A DNA stretch of 64,000 nucleotides from Lentzea atacamensis (GCF_003269295.1 NZ_QLTT01000017.1:1-64000), one strand, 5' to 3'; positions 18,138 to 27,798 are shown, counted from the first letter of the stretch. Program-made: numbers and translations. Notes: a model not told the origin generated them from the letters alone.

Positions 18138-20009
18138 ATGCCGGGCAAGTCCAACCTCGTGGAGCACGAGGCGCCGGAGAAGCTGCTGACGCAGCGCGGC
18201 CTGTTCGCCGGTCCCTCGCAGATCGTCTCGGAGGACCTGTACGCCGAGGTGAAGCGGGGGATCGCGGACCGGGAGCGCCACCGCATGATGGTGCACCCGA
18301 ACGCCACGGTCTCGATGAACACCTACTTCGGCCGCTTCCCCGCGTCGTACTGGCAGCGGTGGTGCGTGAGCCCCGAGGTGGAGCTCGAGCTCGAGGTGAC
18401 CGGCTCCGGCCAGGTCGCGCTCGTCGCCTCGGACTCCGAGGGTGAGACCCGCACGGTCGCCGCGGAGAAGGTCGTCGGCGCAAAGGCGCAGACGGTGCGC
18501 CTCTCCGCGAAGATCGACAAGTTCACCGACGGCGGTGGCCTCTGGTTCGACGTGACCACCGCCGACGACTCGCTCGCGGTCGAGAAGGTCCGCTGGACGG
18601 TCGCGCCGCCCAAGACGGTGCGGCCGACCGCGGTCGTCATCTGCACGTTCAACCGTGTGGACGACTGCCTCAACACGATGGCCGCCCTCGCCTCCGACCC
18701 GGAGCCGCTGGAGCTCGTCGACACGATCTACGTCGTCGACCAGGGCACGGACGCCGTCGAGTCGCGTGAGCGGTTCGCCGACGTCTCGGCCGCGCTCGGA
18801 TCGAAGCTGCGCTACATCCGCCAGCCGAACCTCGGTGGCGCCGGCGGCTTCACGCGCGGCCTCTACGAGGTCACCGAGATCGACCACGCGGAGCACGCCA
18901 ACGTCCTGTTCATGGACGACGACGTGCTGTGCGAGCCCGAGATCGTCATCAGGCTCACCGCGTTCGCGAACCGCACGACGCAGCCGACGATCGTCGGCGG
19001 TCAGATGCTCTACCTGCTGCACCCGAACTTCCTGCACGTCGGTGCCGAGTACGCGAACCTCGACACCCTCGCGCCGGGCCAGGTCGTGGAAGGCGCGCTG
19101 TTCAACGCCGACCTCACCGGGTACGACGAGGAGACGGGCAAGCGCAACGTCCAGGACAAGCGCGTCGACGCCGGCTACAACGGCTGGTGGTCGTGCCTCA
19201 TCCCGTCGGAGATCGTGAAGGCGGTCGGCTACCCGCTGCCGCTGTTCTTCCAGTGGGACGACATCGAGTACGGCTACCGCGCCCGTGCGCACGGCTTCGC
19301 CACCGTGTCGCTGCCCGGTGCCGGCGTCTGGCACGCCGACTTCCACTGGAAGGACTGGGACGACTGGCACAGGTACTTCAACCTGCGCAACGCCCTGATC
19401 ACGTCCGCGCTGCACAGCCGGTTCGACCCGAAGATGATCGTGCGCGGGATGGCGAAGCAGTTCGCCACGTACATCCTGGGCATGCAGTACGGTCTCGCCG
19501 CCACCCAGCTCAAGGCGGTCGAGGACTTCCTCAAGGGCCCGGACTTCCTCTCGGACGGCGGTGTGCAGGCGGCGGCGGACATCCGCAAGCTGCGCGCCGA
19601 GTACCCGGAGACCGTGCGGCACCCCGCGTCGGAGATCCCCGGTTTCAAGCCTGGCAGCCTGCCGATGATCACTGCCGCGCCGACGCCGAAGCTGATCGCG
19701 CCGGTGTTCGTGAAGCGCCTCGTGAACCAGTTGCTCGGCAAGTCCGCGCACGAGGCGGGCGCTGTCCCCGCGGGTGACGCGGCGTGGTGGCACGTCTCGC
19801 TGTTCAACACGGCGGTCGTGACCGACGCGTCGCAGGAAGGCGTGCGGGTGCGCAAGCGGGACAAGGAGCTCGCGGTGCGCCTGTCCAAGCAGGGCGCCAA
19901 GCTGTTCCGCGAGCTGTACCGCAGGGCTCCGGAGGTGCAGCGCTCCTACCGGGACGCGATGGGGAAGCTCACCAGCCGCGACACCTGGTCGCGGTTGTAC
20001 GACCTCTGA
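18138..20009 (+). CDS. glfT2: Galactofuranosyltransferase GlfT2
   Basis: A 623-aa processive GT2 enzyme that polymerises alternating beta-(1-5)/beta-(1-6) galactofuranose in the cell-wall galactan. The N-terminal ~155 residues form the beta-sandwich typical of GlfT2. The GT-A domain follows: VVICTFNR at about 166, metal-binding DDD at 260-262 in LFMDDDV, NGWWSCLIP near 348, QWDDIEYGYR at 371-380 with the catalytic-base aspartates, and His398 in GVWHADFHW. It begins 6 bp after glf. A second related gene follows directly, so the two may divide the linkages or substrates. Confidence 0.93.
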   Translation: MPGKSNLVEHEAPEKLLTQRGLFAGPSQIVSEDLYAEVKRGIADRERHRMMVHPNATVSMNTYFGRFPASYWQRWCVSPEVELELEVTGSGQVALVASDSEGETRTVAAEKVVGAKAQTVRLSAKIDKFTDGGGLWFDVTTADDSLAVEKVRWTVAPPKTVRPTAVVICTFNRVDDCLNTMAALASDPEPLELVDTIYVVDQGTDAVESRERFADVSAALGSKLRYIRQPNLGGAGGFTRGLYEVTEIDHAEHANVLFMDDDVLCEPEIVIRLTAFANRTTQPTIVGGQMLYLLHPNFLHVGAEYANLDTLAPGQVVEGALFNADLTGYDEETGKRNVQDKRVDAGYNGWWSCLIPSEIVKAVGYPLPLFFQWDDIEYGYRARAHGFATVSLPGAGVWHADFHWKDWDDWHRYFNLRNALITSALHSRFDPKMIVRGMAKQFATYILGMQYGLAATQLKAVEDFLKGPDFLSDGGVQAAADIRKLRAEYPETVRHPASEIPGFKPGSLPMITAAPTPKLIAPVFVKRLVNQLLGKSAHEAGAVPAGDAAWWHVSLFNTAVVTDASQEGVRVRKRDKELAVRLSKQGAKLFRELYRRAPEVQRSYRDAMGKLTSRDTWSRLYDL

Positions 20010-20078
20010 TTTCCACAACGCTTCGCACGGGCGGTCCGGATCTTCCGGGCCGCCCGCACTACTGACAGGGGAAGGTCT

Positions 20079-21941
20079 GTGGACCAGAACTGCGTGCTGC
20101 AGCGGGTGATCCTGCCCAGGGACGAAGATCCGCTCGACGTCCGGCCGCTGTACCTGGACGAGCCGGAGACGACGAACTGCCACGTCGCGTCCCGCCGCAG
20201 CGCCACGGTTCCCCCGTCGGCGAAGGTCTCCTTCGCCACGTACTTCAACGCCTTCCCCGCCTCCTACTGGAAGCGCTGGACGACCGTCGACGAGGTCGTG
20301 CTGCGCCTGGCGGTGCGCGGCACGGGTCGCATCGACGTGTACCGCTCCCGCCCGTCCGGCGACATCATCCACATCGAGGGCCAGTACGTCCGCGACGCGG
20401 CCGAGTGGGCCGACGTCGAGTTCACCGTGTCGCTCAAGCCGTTCGAGGACGGCGGCTGGATCTGGTTCGACGTCTTCACCGACGACGCGCCGCTGGAGAT
20501 CCGCGAGGCGGCGTGGACGGTGCGCGAGCCGTTGCCCGTGCAGAAGGTCGCCATCGGGATGACGACCATGCGCCCGGTCGACGCGGTGATCGCGTTGCGC
20601 GCGCTCGGCGAGGACCCGGCCGTGCTCGAAGTGCTCAGCAAGGTCTTCGTCGCCGACCAGGGCGACGTGAAGGTCCGTGACACCAAGGGTTTCGCCGAGG
20701 CAGCGGCACTGCTCGGCGACAAGCTGGAGGTCATCGAGCAGGACAACCTCGGTGGTTCCGGCGGGTTCACCCGAGGCATGTTCGAGGCGATCGAGCACAG
20801 CGACGCCGACCAGATCATGTTGATGGACGACGACATCCGGCTCGAGCCGGACGCGGTGCTGCGCTCCAACGCGTTCGCCCGTGCCGCGGCCGAACCGGTG
20901 ATCGTCGGCAGCCACATGCTGAACCTGCACTCGCGTGCGCGCCTGCACAGCTTCGCGGAGATCGTCGATCTCAACACGTGCTTCTGGCGCGCGGCACCAG
21001 GCGCGGTCACCGACCACAACTTCGCCACCGACTCGCTGCGGGAGACCGCGGCACTGCACCCGAGGGTCAACGCCACCTACAACGGCTGGTGGATGTGCCT
21101 GTTCCCGCGTGAGGTCGTGCGCCGCAGCGGCTACCCGCTGCCGCTCTTCATCAAGTGGGACGACGCCGAGTACTCGTTGCGGGCGCTGGAGCACGGCTTC
21201 CCGACGGTGTCGCTGCCGGGTTCGGCGGTCTGGCACATGCCGTGGACCGACAAGAACGACTCGACGGACTGGCAGGCGTACTTCCACACGCGCAACCGGC
21301 TGATCCTGGCCGCGCTGCACAGCCCGTACGACGTGAAGACCAACATCGTGAAGCACGGCCTGAAGCTGACGCTGCGGCACCTACTGTCGATGGAGTACTC
21401 GACGGTCGCGTTGCAGCAGAAGGCGATCGAGGACTTCCTCGCCGGTCCTTCGCTGCTCTTCGACTCGCTTCGCACGGCGTTGCCGGAGGTGCGCAAGCTG
21501 CGCGCGAAGTACTCCGACGCGCAGACCCTGCCCTCGGCGAGGGAGTTCCCGCCGCCGACCTTCGACCAGGTGCGCGCCGAGGCCATGCTGCGGCCGTCGC
21601 AGTCGCGGATCACCACCGCCAAGCGCGCCGCGAAGTCGTTGCTGCACAACTTCAGCAAGCCAGCTCCCGACGCCGCCGGCCGCCCGCAGATGAACGTGCC
21701 GGCGCTGAGCGCGCGCTGGTTCCTGCTCGGCAACCTCGACAGTGCGACCGTGTCCACCGCAGACGGCACCGCGGTGGCGTTCTACAAGCGCGACCCGGAG
21801 GAGTTCCGCACGCTGGCCAAGCGGGCGGTCCGCAACTACCGCCGTCTCGGCCAGGAGTGGGACCAGCTCAAGCGGGTCTACCGGGAAGCCCTGCCGGAGC
21901 TGACGTCGACGGAATCGTGGCGAAAGGTATTCGAGCGGTAG
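20079..21941 (+). CDS. Second GlfT2-type galactofuranosyltransferase
   Basis: A 620-aa paralogue of the preceding GlfT2, with the same beta-sandwich N-terminus (ASYWKRW, DGGWIWFDVF) and GT-A core: DNLGGSGGFTRGMFEAIEH, LMDDDIRLEPD (Asp250-252), NGWWMCLFP and IKWDDAEYSLR. The segment equal to VVICTFNR in the first copy reads VAIGMTTMRPVD, and the final WH region reads AVWHMPWTDKND, so donor or acceptor handling may differ. It starts with GTG 69 bp downstream, after AGGGGAAGG. It may be a second galactan polymerase, or may add galactofuranose to another glycan. Well-known mycobacteria have a single glfT2. Confidence 0.85.
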   Translation: MDQNCVLQRVILPRDEDPLDVRPLYLDEPETTNCHVASRRSATVPPSAKVSFATYFNAFPASYWKRWTTVDEVVLRLAVRGTGRIDVYRSRPSGDIIHIEGQYVRDAAEWADVEFTVSLKPFEDGGWIWFDVFTDDAPLEIREAAWTVREPLPVQKVAIGMTTMRPVDAVIALRALGEDPAVLEVLSKVFVADQGDVKVRDTKGFAEAAALLGDKLEVIEQDNLGGSGGFTRGMFEAIEHSDADQIMLMDDDIRLEPDAVLRSNAFARAAAEPVIVGSHMLNLHSRARLHSFAEIVDLNTCFWRAAPGAVTDHNFATDSLRETAALHPRVNATYNGWWMCLFPREVVRRSGYPLPLFIKWDDAEYSLRALEHGFPTVSLPGSAVWHMPWTDKNDSTDWQAYFHTRNRLILAALHSPYDVKTNIVKHGLKLTLRHLLSMEYSTVALQQKAIEDFLAGPSLLFDSLRTALPEVRKLRAKYSDAQTLPSAREFPPPTFDQVRAEAMLRPSQSRITTAKRAAKSLLHNFSKPAPDAAGRPQMNVPALSARWFLLGNLDSATVSTADGTAVAFYKRDPEEFRTLAKRAVRNYRRLGQEWDQLKRVYREALPELTSTESWRKVFER

Positions 21942-21989
21942 TTCGGCCCTCCTTCTTCAAAGAGACGCACGGTCTTTGGGGAGGGACCC

Positions 21990-22802
21990 GTGACTACAGT
22001 CAGCTTTGTAGCGCATCCGGACGACGACCTGCTGTTCATGAATCCGGACATCGCGGCGAACGTGTGGGACGGCCACGATGTCTGGGTCGTGTATTTGACC
22101 GCAGGGGACATTCCACATCGTCCCGACAAGCCCGGTGGAATCGAATACTCGGAAATGCGCCTCAACGGGGCGCGTGCGGCGTACGCGCGGACAGCCGGGG
22201 TGGCGAACGAGTGGGCGTTCGAACAGATGACGTTCGGTGGCCACCCGGTCGCCACGAACAAGCTCGTGGGCGCGAACGTGCGGATCGTGTACACGTACAT
22301 CCACGCCGCAGCCGGTCCTGAGGACAACTTCGGTGACCTGTGGCGCCTGCTCAACGTGCCGGGCTTCGAGGCCCAGCCGATCGACGGACGGCCTCCGTAC
22401 ACGTACGACGGGTTCGTCGGCATGATCCGCGGCCTCATCGCCAAGGCCGACCCGGACCTGATCCGCACGAGCAGCTCGATCGGCCACCGCGAGGGCGACC
22501 ACGTCGACCACACGGCCGGCGCGATCCTCGTCGCCGACGCGAACACCGATGGTGCGGGGCGGACGGCGGTGCTCCGCTGCGAGTACGTCGGGTACAAGGT
22601 GCTCACGTTCCCGGAGAACGTCCACGGGTTCCTGCGCGAGAAGAAGACCGAGATCTGGGACGAGTACTGGCCGCACGACCCTGAGCTGAACGCGTTCAGC
22701 TGGCGAGCTGCGCTGAGCAGGCGGTACCAGCCGGACGGCCGGGTGTTCCACCCCGGTGTCCCGTGGGCCCCACCGGGTGACTTCGCCAGTTCCGTGGCCT
22801 GA
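21990..22802 (+). CDS. PIG-L family deacetylase
   Basis: A 270-aa zinc-dependent N-acetylglucosaminyl deacetylase-like protein (LmbE/PIG-L). The first zinc motif is FVAHPDDDLLFMNPD near the start and the second is REGDHVDHTAGA, giving the H-P-D-D and H-x-x-H ligands. Relatives deacetylate GlcNAc in mycothiol or lipid-linked sugars. GGAGGGA precedes the GTG start. It follows the galactan genes by 48 bp, but a role in wall glycans is only suggested by position; a secondary-metabolite or detoxification role is equally possible. Confidence 0.85.
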   Translation: MTTVSFVAHPDDDLLFMNPDIAANVWDGHDVWVVYLTAGDIPHRPDKPGGIEYSEMRLNGARAAYARTAGVANEWAFEQMTFGGHPVATNKLVGANVRIVYTYIHAAAGPEDNFGDLWRLLNVPGFEAQPIDGRPPYTYDGFVGMIRGLIAKADPDLIRTSSSIGHREGDHVDHTAGAILVADANTDGAGRTAVLRCEYVGYKVLTFPENVHGFLREKKTEIWDEYWPHDPELNAFSWRAALSRRYQPDGRVFHPGVPWAPPGDFASSVA

Positions 22803-22834
22803 CCGGGTGGTCTCGTCGCTGAGCAATTCTGACG

Positions 22835-23647
22835 TCAACCCTTGATTCCGGTTTCCGTCACGCCGCGCACGAGGAACCGCTGCATGGCCACGAACACGAT
22901 GACCAACGGCGCGATGGAGACCGCCGCCGCCAGGAACAGCTCGTGCACGTTGATCGACTGCGCCGTGAGGAACGTCGACAGCGCCACCTGCACCGTCCAC
23001 GCGTCCTGGTCCTGCGCGATCACCAACGGCCACAGGAACTGGTTCCACGACGTCACGAACGTGATGACCCCGAGTGCCGCGAAGAATCCCCGGGAGTTCG
23101 GCACCACGACCCGCCAGTACGTGCCCCAGTGCCCGAGCCCGTCGATCCGCGCCGCCTCCTCCAGCTCGCCCGGGAAGGTGAGGAAGTACTGCCGGAACAG
23201 GAACGTGGTGAACCCGCTGAACAGGCCGGGGATCACCAGCCCGCGCAGGTCGGAGACCCAGCCCAGTGTCGACACGACCACGAACGTCGGCACGAACGTC
23301 ACGGCCGCCGGGATCATCAGCGTGGCGACGACGAAGTACAGCACCACGTTCGCGTACCGGTAGGGGATCCGCGCGAGTCCATACCCCGCGAGCCCGCACA
23401 ACAGCAGCTGCCCCGCAGTCTGCAGCACGGCGACGACGAGAGAGTTGAGCATGCTGCGGACCATCGGCACAGCCGGGTTGCTGAACAACGCGGCGAAGTT
23501 CTCCCAGTGGATCTCGCTCGGCCAGAACGTCCACGAGGGTGCGGCGATCTCCTGCTCGGTCGCCAAACCGTTGCGCAGCACCAGGTAGAAGGGGATGAGG
23601 AACAACACCGCCGCCATCGACAGCGCGAGGTACCGGACGGCCTTCAT
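22835..23647 (-). CDS. CUT1 sugar ABC transporter permease (MalG-like)
   Basis: A 270-aa inner-membrane permease with about six helices. The cytoplasmic EAA loop that docks on the ATPase is visible as EEAARIDGLGHWGTYWRVVVP. The N-terminus (a helix, then NGLATEQEI and a 'W' loop) and the final ETGIKG tail match MalG-type permeases. The ATG at 23647 overlaps the upstream permease stop by 4 bp (ATGA). No ATP-binding subunit lies nearby, so a shared MsiK-type ATPase encoded elsewhere is likely. Sugar unknown. Confidence 0.9.
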   Translation of the reverse strand: MKAVRYLALSMAAVLFLIPFYLVLRNGLATEQEIAAPSWTFWPSEIHWENFAALFSNPAVPMVRSMLNSLVVAVLQTAGQLLLCGLAGYGLARIPYRYANVVLYFVVATLMIPAAVTFVPTFVVVSTLGWVSDLRGLVIPGLFSGFTTFLFRQYFLTFPGELEEAARIDGLGHWGTYWRVVVPNSRGFFAALGVITFVTSWNQFLWPLVIAQDQDAWTVQVALSTFLTAQSINVHELFLAAAVSIAPLVIVFVAMQRFLVRGVTETGIKG

Positions 23648-24522
23648 CGCGTGATCACCCGGCCCTGCAGCAACGTCACGCCCGCGATCAGCAGCGTGAG
23701 GATCACCGCGCCCGCGCTGCCGTGCCCGAAGTCCTGCCCGCCCGAACCCAGCGCCGTGTAGTAGAGGTAGATCAACGGTGGTCGCGCGAACGGCGGGTAG
23801 CCGCGGTCGGTCCCCAGCACGTTGTAGAACTCGTCGAACGCCTGGTACGCCGCGACGAGCAGCAACAGCACCACAGCCACCGACGTCGTGCGCAACTGCG
23901 GCAACGTGATGTACCGCAGCGTCTGCCAACCTGGCCGAGCCCCGTCGATCCACGCCGCCTCGTACAGGTGCTGCGGGATCCGCTGCAGCCCGGCGATGAA
24001 CAGGATCATGTAGAACCCGAGCTGCAACCACAGCCGCAGCGTCACGAGCACCAGCCAGTACCAGGGCGGCGACGTCGACACGGTCCACGCGACAGGCTCC
24101 GCGCCGAACCACCCCAGCACCGTGTTCGCGAGCCCGAACCGCACCCCGTTGAAGATCGAGAGCTTCCACACCAGCGACGCCACGACGTACGAGCACGCCG
24201 TCGGCAGGAAGAACACCGACCGGAAGAACGCCTGCATGAAGCTGATCTGGTTGACCAGCAACGCCAGTGCCAGCGCGAGCACGAACGTCAGCGGCACGAT
24301 GAACGCCGCGAACACGCTGAACGTCCCCAGGCTCGACAGGAACGGCTGGTCCGTCAGCATGTCCGCGTAGTTGCGCAGGCCGACGAACTCGGTGGGCGTC
24401 ACCGTGTTGCGGGCGTCGAAGAACGACAGCAGCAGGCTCCACCCGATCGGCACGTACACGAACACGAGCAGTCCGATCGCGAACGGCCCGACGAACAGCC
24501 AGAACGCGCGCCCGTTGCTCAT
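23644..24522 (-). CDS. CUT1 sugar ABC transporter permease (MalF-like)
   Basis: A 292-aa permease with six helices, beginning FWLFVGPFAIGLLVFVYVPIGWS, the usual opening of MalF-type subunits. The EAA loop reads YEAAWIDGARPGWQTLRYITLP. It pairs with the MalG-like permease encoded directly downstream and with the lipoprotein encoded upstream; starts and stops of all three overlap by 4 bp, so they form one tightly coupled operon. Confidence 0.9.
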   Translation of the reverse strand: MSNGRAFWLFVGPFAIGLLVFVYVPIGWSLLLSFFDARNTVTPTEFVGLRNYADMLTDQPFLSSLGTFSVFAAFIVPLTFVLALALALLVNQISFMQAFFRSVFFLPTACSYVVASLVWKLSIFNGVRFGLANTVLGWFGAEPVAWTVSTSPPWYWLVLVTLRLWLQLGFYMILFIAGLQRIPQHLYEAAWIDGARPGWQTLRYITLPQLRTTSVAVVLLLLVAAYQAFDEFYNVLGTDRGYPPFARPPLIYLYYTALGSGGQDFGHGSAGAVILTLLIAGVTLLQGRVITR

Positions 24523-25748
24523 CCGTACAGGCGCTTCAGCTCGTCCCGCACCTTCCCCGCCGCACCCTTCATCTCGGCGTCGGCGGGAGCGCCGTCACGC
24601 ACCACCCGCGACACGGCGTCGTTGAACGCGGTGCGCATCACCGATGTCCAGTCCGGCGGGTTGGACGCCTTCGCGTTGTCCCGCACGAACTTCACAGCAT
24701 CGGCCGCCGCGCCCGTCGTCAGCTTCGAGGCCTTCTCGGCGATGCTCTTGCGCGGCGGGATGTGGAAGCCGTAGCCGAGGTTGAAGTCCTCCTGGTAGTC
24801 GGTCCGCTCGATCCACAGCCAGCGCACGAACTCCTTGGCCTCGTCGACCCGCTTCGACTTGGCGTTGACCATCGCGCCGAACGCACCTACCGGCACGCTG
24901 GGCCTGCCGCTGCCGGTGAGCTTCGGGAACGGGAGCACACCGAAGTCGTCGCCCAGCGCCTTCTGCACGGCGGGAACGGCCCACAACCCGGTCCACTGCA
25001 TCGCGACGAGGCCCTGGTTGAACGCGTCCGGCTCAGCCCAGTCCTTCACCGCGCCGAGCAGCAGGCCGCCGCTGGTGTAAAGCTCGCGCAGCTTGCCGAT
25101 CGCCTGAGCCGCAAGGGGATCGTCGAACCCGACCTGATGGTCGCGCACGTAGTCGAGCCCCGCAGACCACAGCGCAGGCCCGCCCAGCACCCCGCCGCCA
25201 CCGTCGTTACCGGCGAACAGCCCCTTGACCCCGTCCCGGGTCAGCCGCCGGGCCGCGTCGATCAGTTCGTCTACAGTGGATGGAGGCTGGACTCCGGCCT
25301 GTGCGAGGAAGCTCTTGCGGTAGAACAACATCTGCATGTCCACCGCCTGCGGAACTCCGTAGATCTTCCCGTCAACGGTGTGCGTCGCGAGAATCGACTC
25401 GGAGAAATCGTTCCTGGCGTCGCCGAAGACGTCGTCGAGCGGCACGAGCTGACCCGCCCGGACCGAGCTGATCTGCGGGGTGGACTCGAAGACGTCCGGT
25501 CCGCCGTCGGACAGCAGGCTCGTCGCGAGCTTGGAGTCGTAGTCTCCGGGGTTCCACTGCACGTCGACCTGAGTTTTCGGGTACGAGCTGGCGTACCGCT
25601 CCACGGCTTGCTGCACGCCGGGCTCGCCGTAGGCGTGGTACCACTGCTTCAGGGCCTGGCCGCTGCCGCCCCTGCCGGTGTTCGAGCCGCACGCCGCGAG
25701 CAGCGCGCTCGCGCCCGCCAAGGAGAGAAGTCTGCGTCGGGAGATCAC
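24519..25748 (-). CDS. Sugar ABC transporter substrate-binding lipoprotein
   Basis: A 409-aa exported binding protein of the CUT1 family. An N-terminal RRRLLSLAGASALLAAC stretch contains a twin-Arg-like start and the lipobox LLAAC, giving lipid-anchored Cys20. The body has family 1 solute-binding features such as AFGAMVNAKSKRVDEAKEFVRWLW. It is the first gene of the importer operon; the promoter should lie in 25749-25788, where nothing clear is visible. The ligand is probably an oligosaccharide but cannot be specified. Confidence 0.9.
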   Translation of the reverse strand: MISRRRLLSLAGASALLAACGSNTGRGGSGQALKQWYHAYGEPGVQQAVERYASSYPKTQVDVQWNPGDYDSKLATSLLSDGGPDVFESTPQISSVRAGQLVPLDDVFGDARNDFSESILATHTVDGKIYGVPQAVDMQMLFYRKSFLAQAGVQPPSTVDELIDAARRLTRDGVKGLFAGNDGGGGVLGGPALWSAGLDYVRDHQVGFDDPLAAQAIGKLRELYTSGGLLLGAVKDWAEPDAFNQGLVAMQWTGLWAVPAVQKALGDDFGVLPFPKLTGSGRPSVPVGAFGAMVNAKSKRVDEAKEFVRWLWIERTDYQEDFNLGYGFHIPPRKSIAEKASKLTTGAAADAVKFVRDNAKASNPPDWTSVMRTAFNDAVSRVVRDGAPADAEMKGAAGKVRDELKRLYG

Positions 25749-25788
25749 CCATCACGTCTTACTCCGATCACGTCCGGTGCGCGAGTGG

Positions 25789-25983
25789 TTACTCGAAGTG
25801 CGCGACGACGACGTTGGAGAAGTTGACGACGTACTCACGGCCGTCCGGGCCCGCGATCGGCTGCGTGTGGCCGTTGCGGACGATCTGCGTCAGGCGCGGC
25901 GCAAGATCGTCCCGCGTCTCGTCGGTGACCGTGAGGGTGATCGGGTTCGGGTTGGCGGCGAGGAACAGCACAAGTCGGCTCAT
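25789..25983 (-). CDS. Small conserved-looking hypothetical protein
   Basis: A 64-aa protein starting MSRLVLFLAANPNPITLTV and ending YVVNFSNVVVAHFE. The middle (DETRDDLAPRLTQIVRNG, then GPDGREYVVNF) has the amphipathic, beta-ended look of a small folded domain rather than a random frame. The inner ATG at 25983 is preferred to 25995. No function recognised. It sits between glfT1 and the importer operon, on the same strand. Confidence 0.6.
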   Translation of the reverse strand: MSRLVLFLAANPNPITLTVTDETRDDLAPRLTQIVRNGHTQPIAGPDGREYVVNFSNVVVAHFE

Positions 25984-26054
25984 GCCGTTCAGCAAACCGC
26001 GTGCCGAAGCTGTTGAAGGGCGGTTTCGCGCGCAGCGATTCCGCCCTCAGCAGA

Positions 26055-26957
26055 TCACTTGCGGAAGAAGCGCTCCCGCTGCCCCAGGCGCACGAGCTTG
26101 AGCCACTCGACGAACGCCTTGGGGTCCCGCTTCACGGCGAGGAAGTACAGGCCGAACCGGAACACCTCGAGTGCGCCCAGCTTCCGCATGCCCGGCTGTG
26201 ACAGCAGGTACCCGCGGTTGCGGTAGGTGTAGTAGCGCTTGATCGGGTTCTCCGGGTCCTGGGCGTGGAACTTGCCGCCCAGCATCGGCTTGAACTCGTC
26301 GGAGCCGTCCGGGTGCACGTACGCGACCCGCAGCGAGGTGCCGAAGGGCAGGCCGGAGCGGACGAGCCGGCGGTGGATCTCCACCTCGTCGCCGCGGAAG
26401 AACAACCGGTAGTCCGGCACGCCGATGACGTCCAGCGTGGACGCGCGGAACAGCGCGCCGTTGAACAGCGAGGCGATGCCGGGCAGGAAGTTCGTGCCGA
26501 GCTCCGCCGCCGAACGCTTCCACGTCAGGCCGCGCCGCAGCGGGAACGCGAGCTTGTCCGGGCTGTCGATGTTCGTGACGACCGGCGAGATCTCGGCGAG
26601 CTTGCGGCGGTCTGCCTCCTCGAGCAGCACGGCCAGCACGTTCTCGTCGGCAGGACGGCCGTCGTCGTCGGCGAGCCACACCCAGTCCGCGCCCAGCGAG
26701 AGCGCGTGCAGGATGCCCAGCGCGAAGCCTCCGGCGCCACCGAGGTTGCGGTGCGACGGCAGGTAGGTCGTGGGGAGCGGGCACTGCTCGACGAGGTCGT
26801 CGACCGGCTGGTCAGGGCCGTTGTCGACGACGACCAGGTGGTCGGGGACACGGGTCTGGGTGGCCAGCGCCTTGAGCGACTCGGCCAGCAGCTCGCGGCG
26901 GTGGCGGGTGACCACCACCGCGACGACGGAGCCCTTGGGCAGTGCCTGGAGATTCAC
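26055..26957 (-). CDS. glfT1: Galactofuranosyltransferase GlfT1
   Basis: A 300-aa GT2 enzyme that adds the first galactofuranose residues to the decaprenyl-diphosphate GlcNAc-rhamnose acceptor. Key segments are VVAVVVTRHRRELL at the start, HLVVVDNGP, HRNLGGAGGF, the metal-binding DDD in VWLADDDGRP, and FFRGDEVEIHRRL with the catalytic acidic residues. It lies 3 bp after wzt and downstream of wzm, the same partners as mycobacterial Rv3781-Rv3783, so synthesis and export of the lipid-linked galactan are encoded together. Confidence 0.93.
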   Translation of the reverse strand: MNLQALPKGSVVAVVVTRHRRELLAESLKALATQTRVPDHLVVVDNGPDQPVDDLVEQCPLPTTYLPSHRNLGGAGGFALGILHALSLGADWVWLADDDGRPADENVLAVLLEEADRRKLAEISPVVTNIDSPDKLAFPLRRGLTWKRSAAELGTNFLPGIASLFNGALFRASTLDVIGVPDYRLFFRGDEVEIHRRLVRSGLPFGTSLRVAYVHPDGSDEFKPMLGGKFHAQDPENPIKRYYTYRNRGYLLSQPGMRKLGALEVFRFGLYFLAVKRDPKAFVEWLKLVRLGQRERFFRK

Positions 26958-26960
26958 GGT

Positions 26961-27779
26961 CTATTCGCCGCCATTTCCACTGAGGACGGGGGAGGTGTAG
27001 CCGAGCCTGGCCAGCTGTTCCGCGCTCATCCGTTCGAACGGGTCGTGGCCCTTGTACTCGGTGAGCACCTCGCGCAGACCGCCGTGCATCTTGACGCGGC
27101 CCTCGTCCATCCAGATCGCGCTGTCGCAGAAGTCCAGCAGCGTCTCGTCGGAGTGGTTCGCGAACACGAGCAGACCGGACCGCTTCACGAGGTCCTTGAG
27201 GCGGTCGCGGGCCTTCGCCATGAACGCCGCGTCGACGGCGCCGATGCCCTCGTCGAGCAGCAGGATCTCGGGGTCGATCGAGGTGACGACGCCGAGCGCG
27301 AGCCGCACCCGCATACCGGTCGAGTACGTGCGCAGCGGCATCTGCAGGTAGTCGCCGAGCTCGGTGAACTCAGCGATGTCGTTGACGCGGGCTTCCATCT
27401 GCTTGCGGGTCATGCCGAGGAACAGACCCCGGATCATGATGTTCTCGTACCCGGAGATCTCCGGGTCCATGCCGACGCCGAGGTCGAAGACCGGCGCCAC
27501 CTTGCCGACGATGCGCGAGTGGCCGCGCGTCGGCTCGTAGATGCCCGCCAGCAGGCGCAGCAGCGTGGACTTGCCGGCGCCGTTGTGGCCGACCAGGCCG
27601 ACCCGGTCGCCGTCCTTGAGCGACAGCGTGATGTCGTGCAGCGCCTCGATGATCGGCACCCGGCCCTCCGAGCCGATCTTGCCGCCGACCTTGCCGAGCG
27701 CGAGCTTCTTCAGCGACCTCGACTTCGCGTCGAAGATCGGGAAGTCGACCGATGCGTTCCAGACGTCGATGCTGACCAT
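26961..27779 (-). CDS. wzt: Polysaccharide ABC exporter ATPase (Wzt/RfbE type)
   Basis: A 272-aa ATP-binding subunit of a polysaccharide exporter. Walker A is GLVGHNGAGKST (about residues 61-72), the signature region reads YSTGMRVRLALGV and Walker B is EILLLDEGIGAVD, with the H-loop His in FANHSDE. There is no C-terminal carbohydrate-binding extension, as in the mycobacterial galactan exporter. AAAGGAGG precedes the ATG. It pairs with the permease encoded upstream and precedes glfT1. Confidence 0.93.
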   Translation of the reverse strand: MVSIDVWNASVDFPIFDAKSRSLKKLALGKVGGKIGSEGRVPIIEALHDITLSLKDGDRVGLVGHNGAGKSTLLRLLAGIYEPTRGHSRIVGKVAPVFDLGVGMDPEISGYENIMIRGLFLGMTRKQMEARVNDIAEFTELGDYLQMPLRTYSTGMRVRLALGVVTSIDPEILLLDEGIGAVDAAFMAKARDRLKDLVKRSGLLVFANHSDETLLDFCDSAIWMDEGRVKMHGGLREVLTEYKGHDPFERMSAEQLARLGYTSPVLSGNGGE

Positions 27780-27798
27780 GGTGTGAGTCGACCTCCTT

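Noticed and set aside
22835-25748. Complete ABC importer including an ATPase
   Set aside because: Only the binding protein and two permeases are present; neighbouring genes do not encode an ATP-binding subunit.
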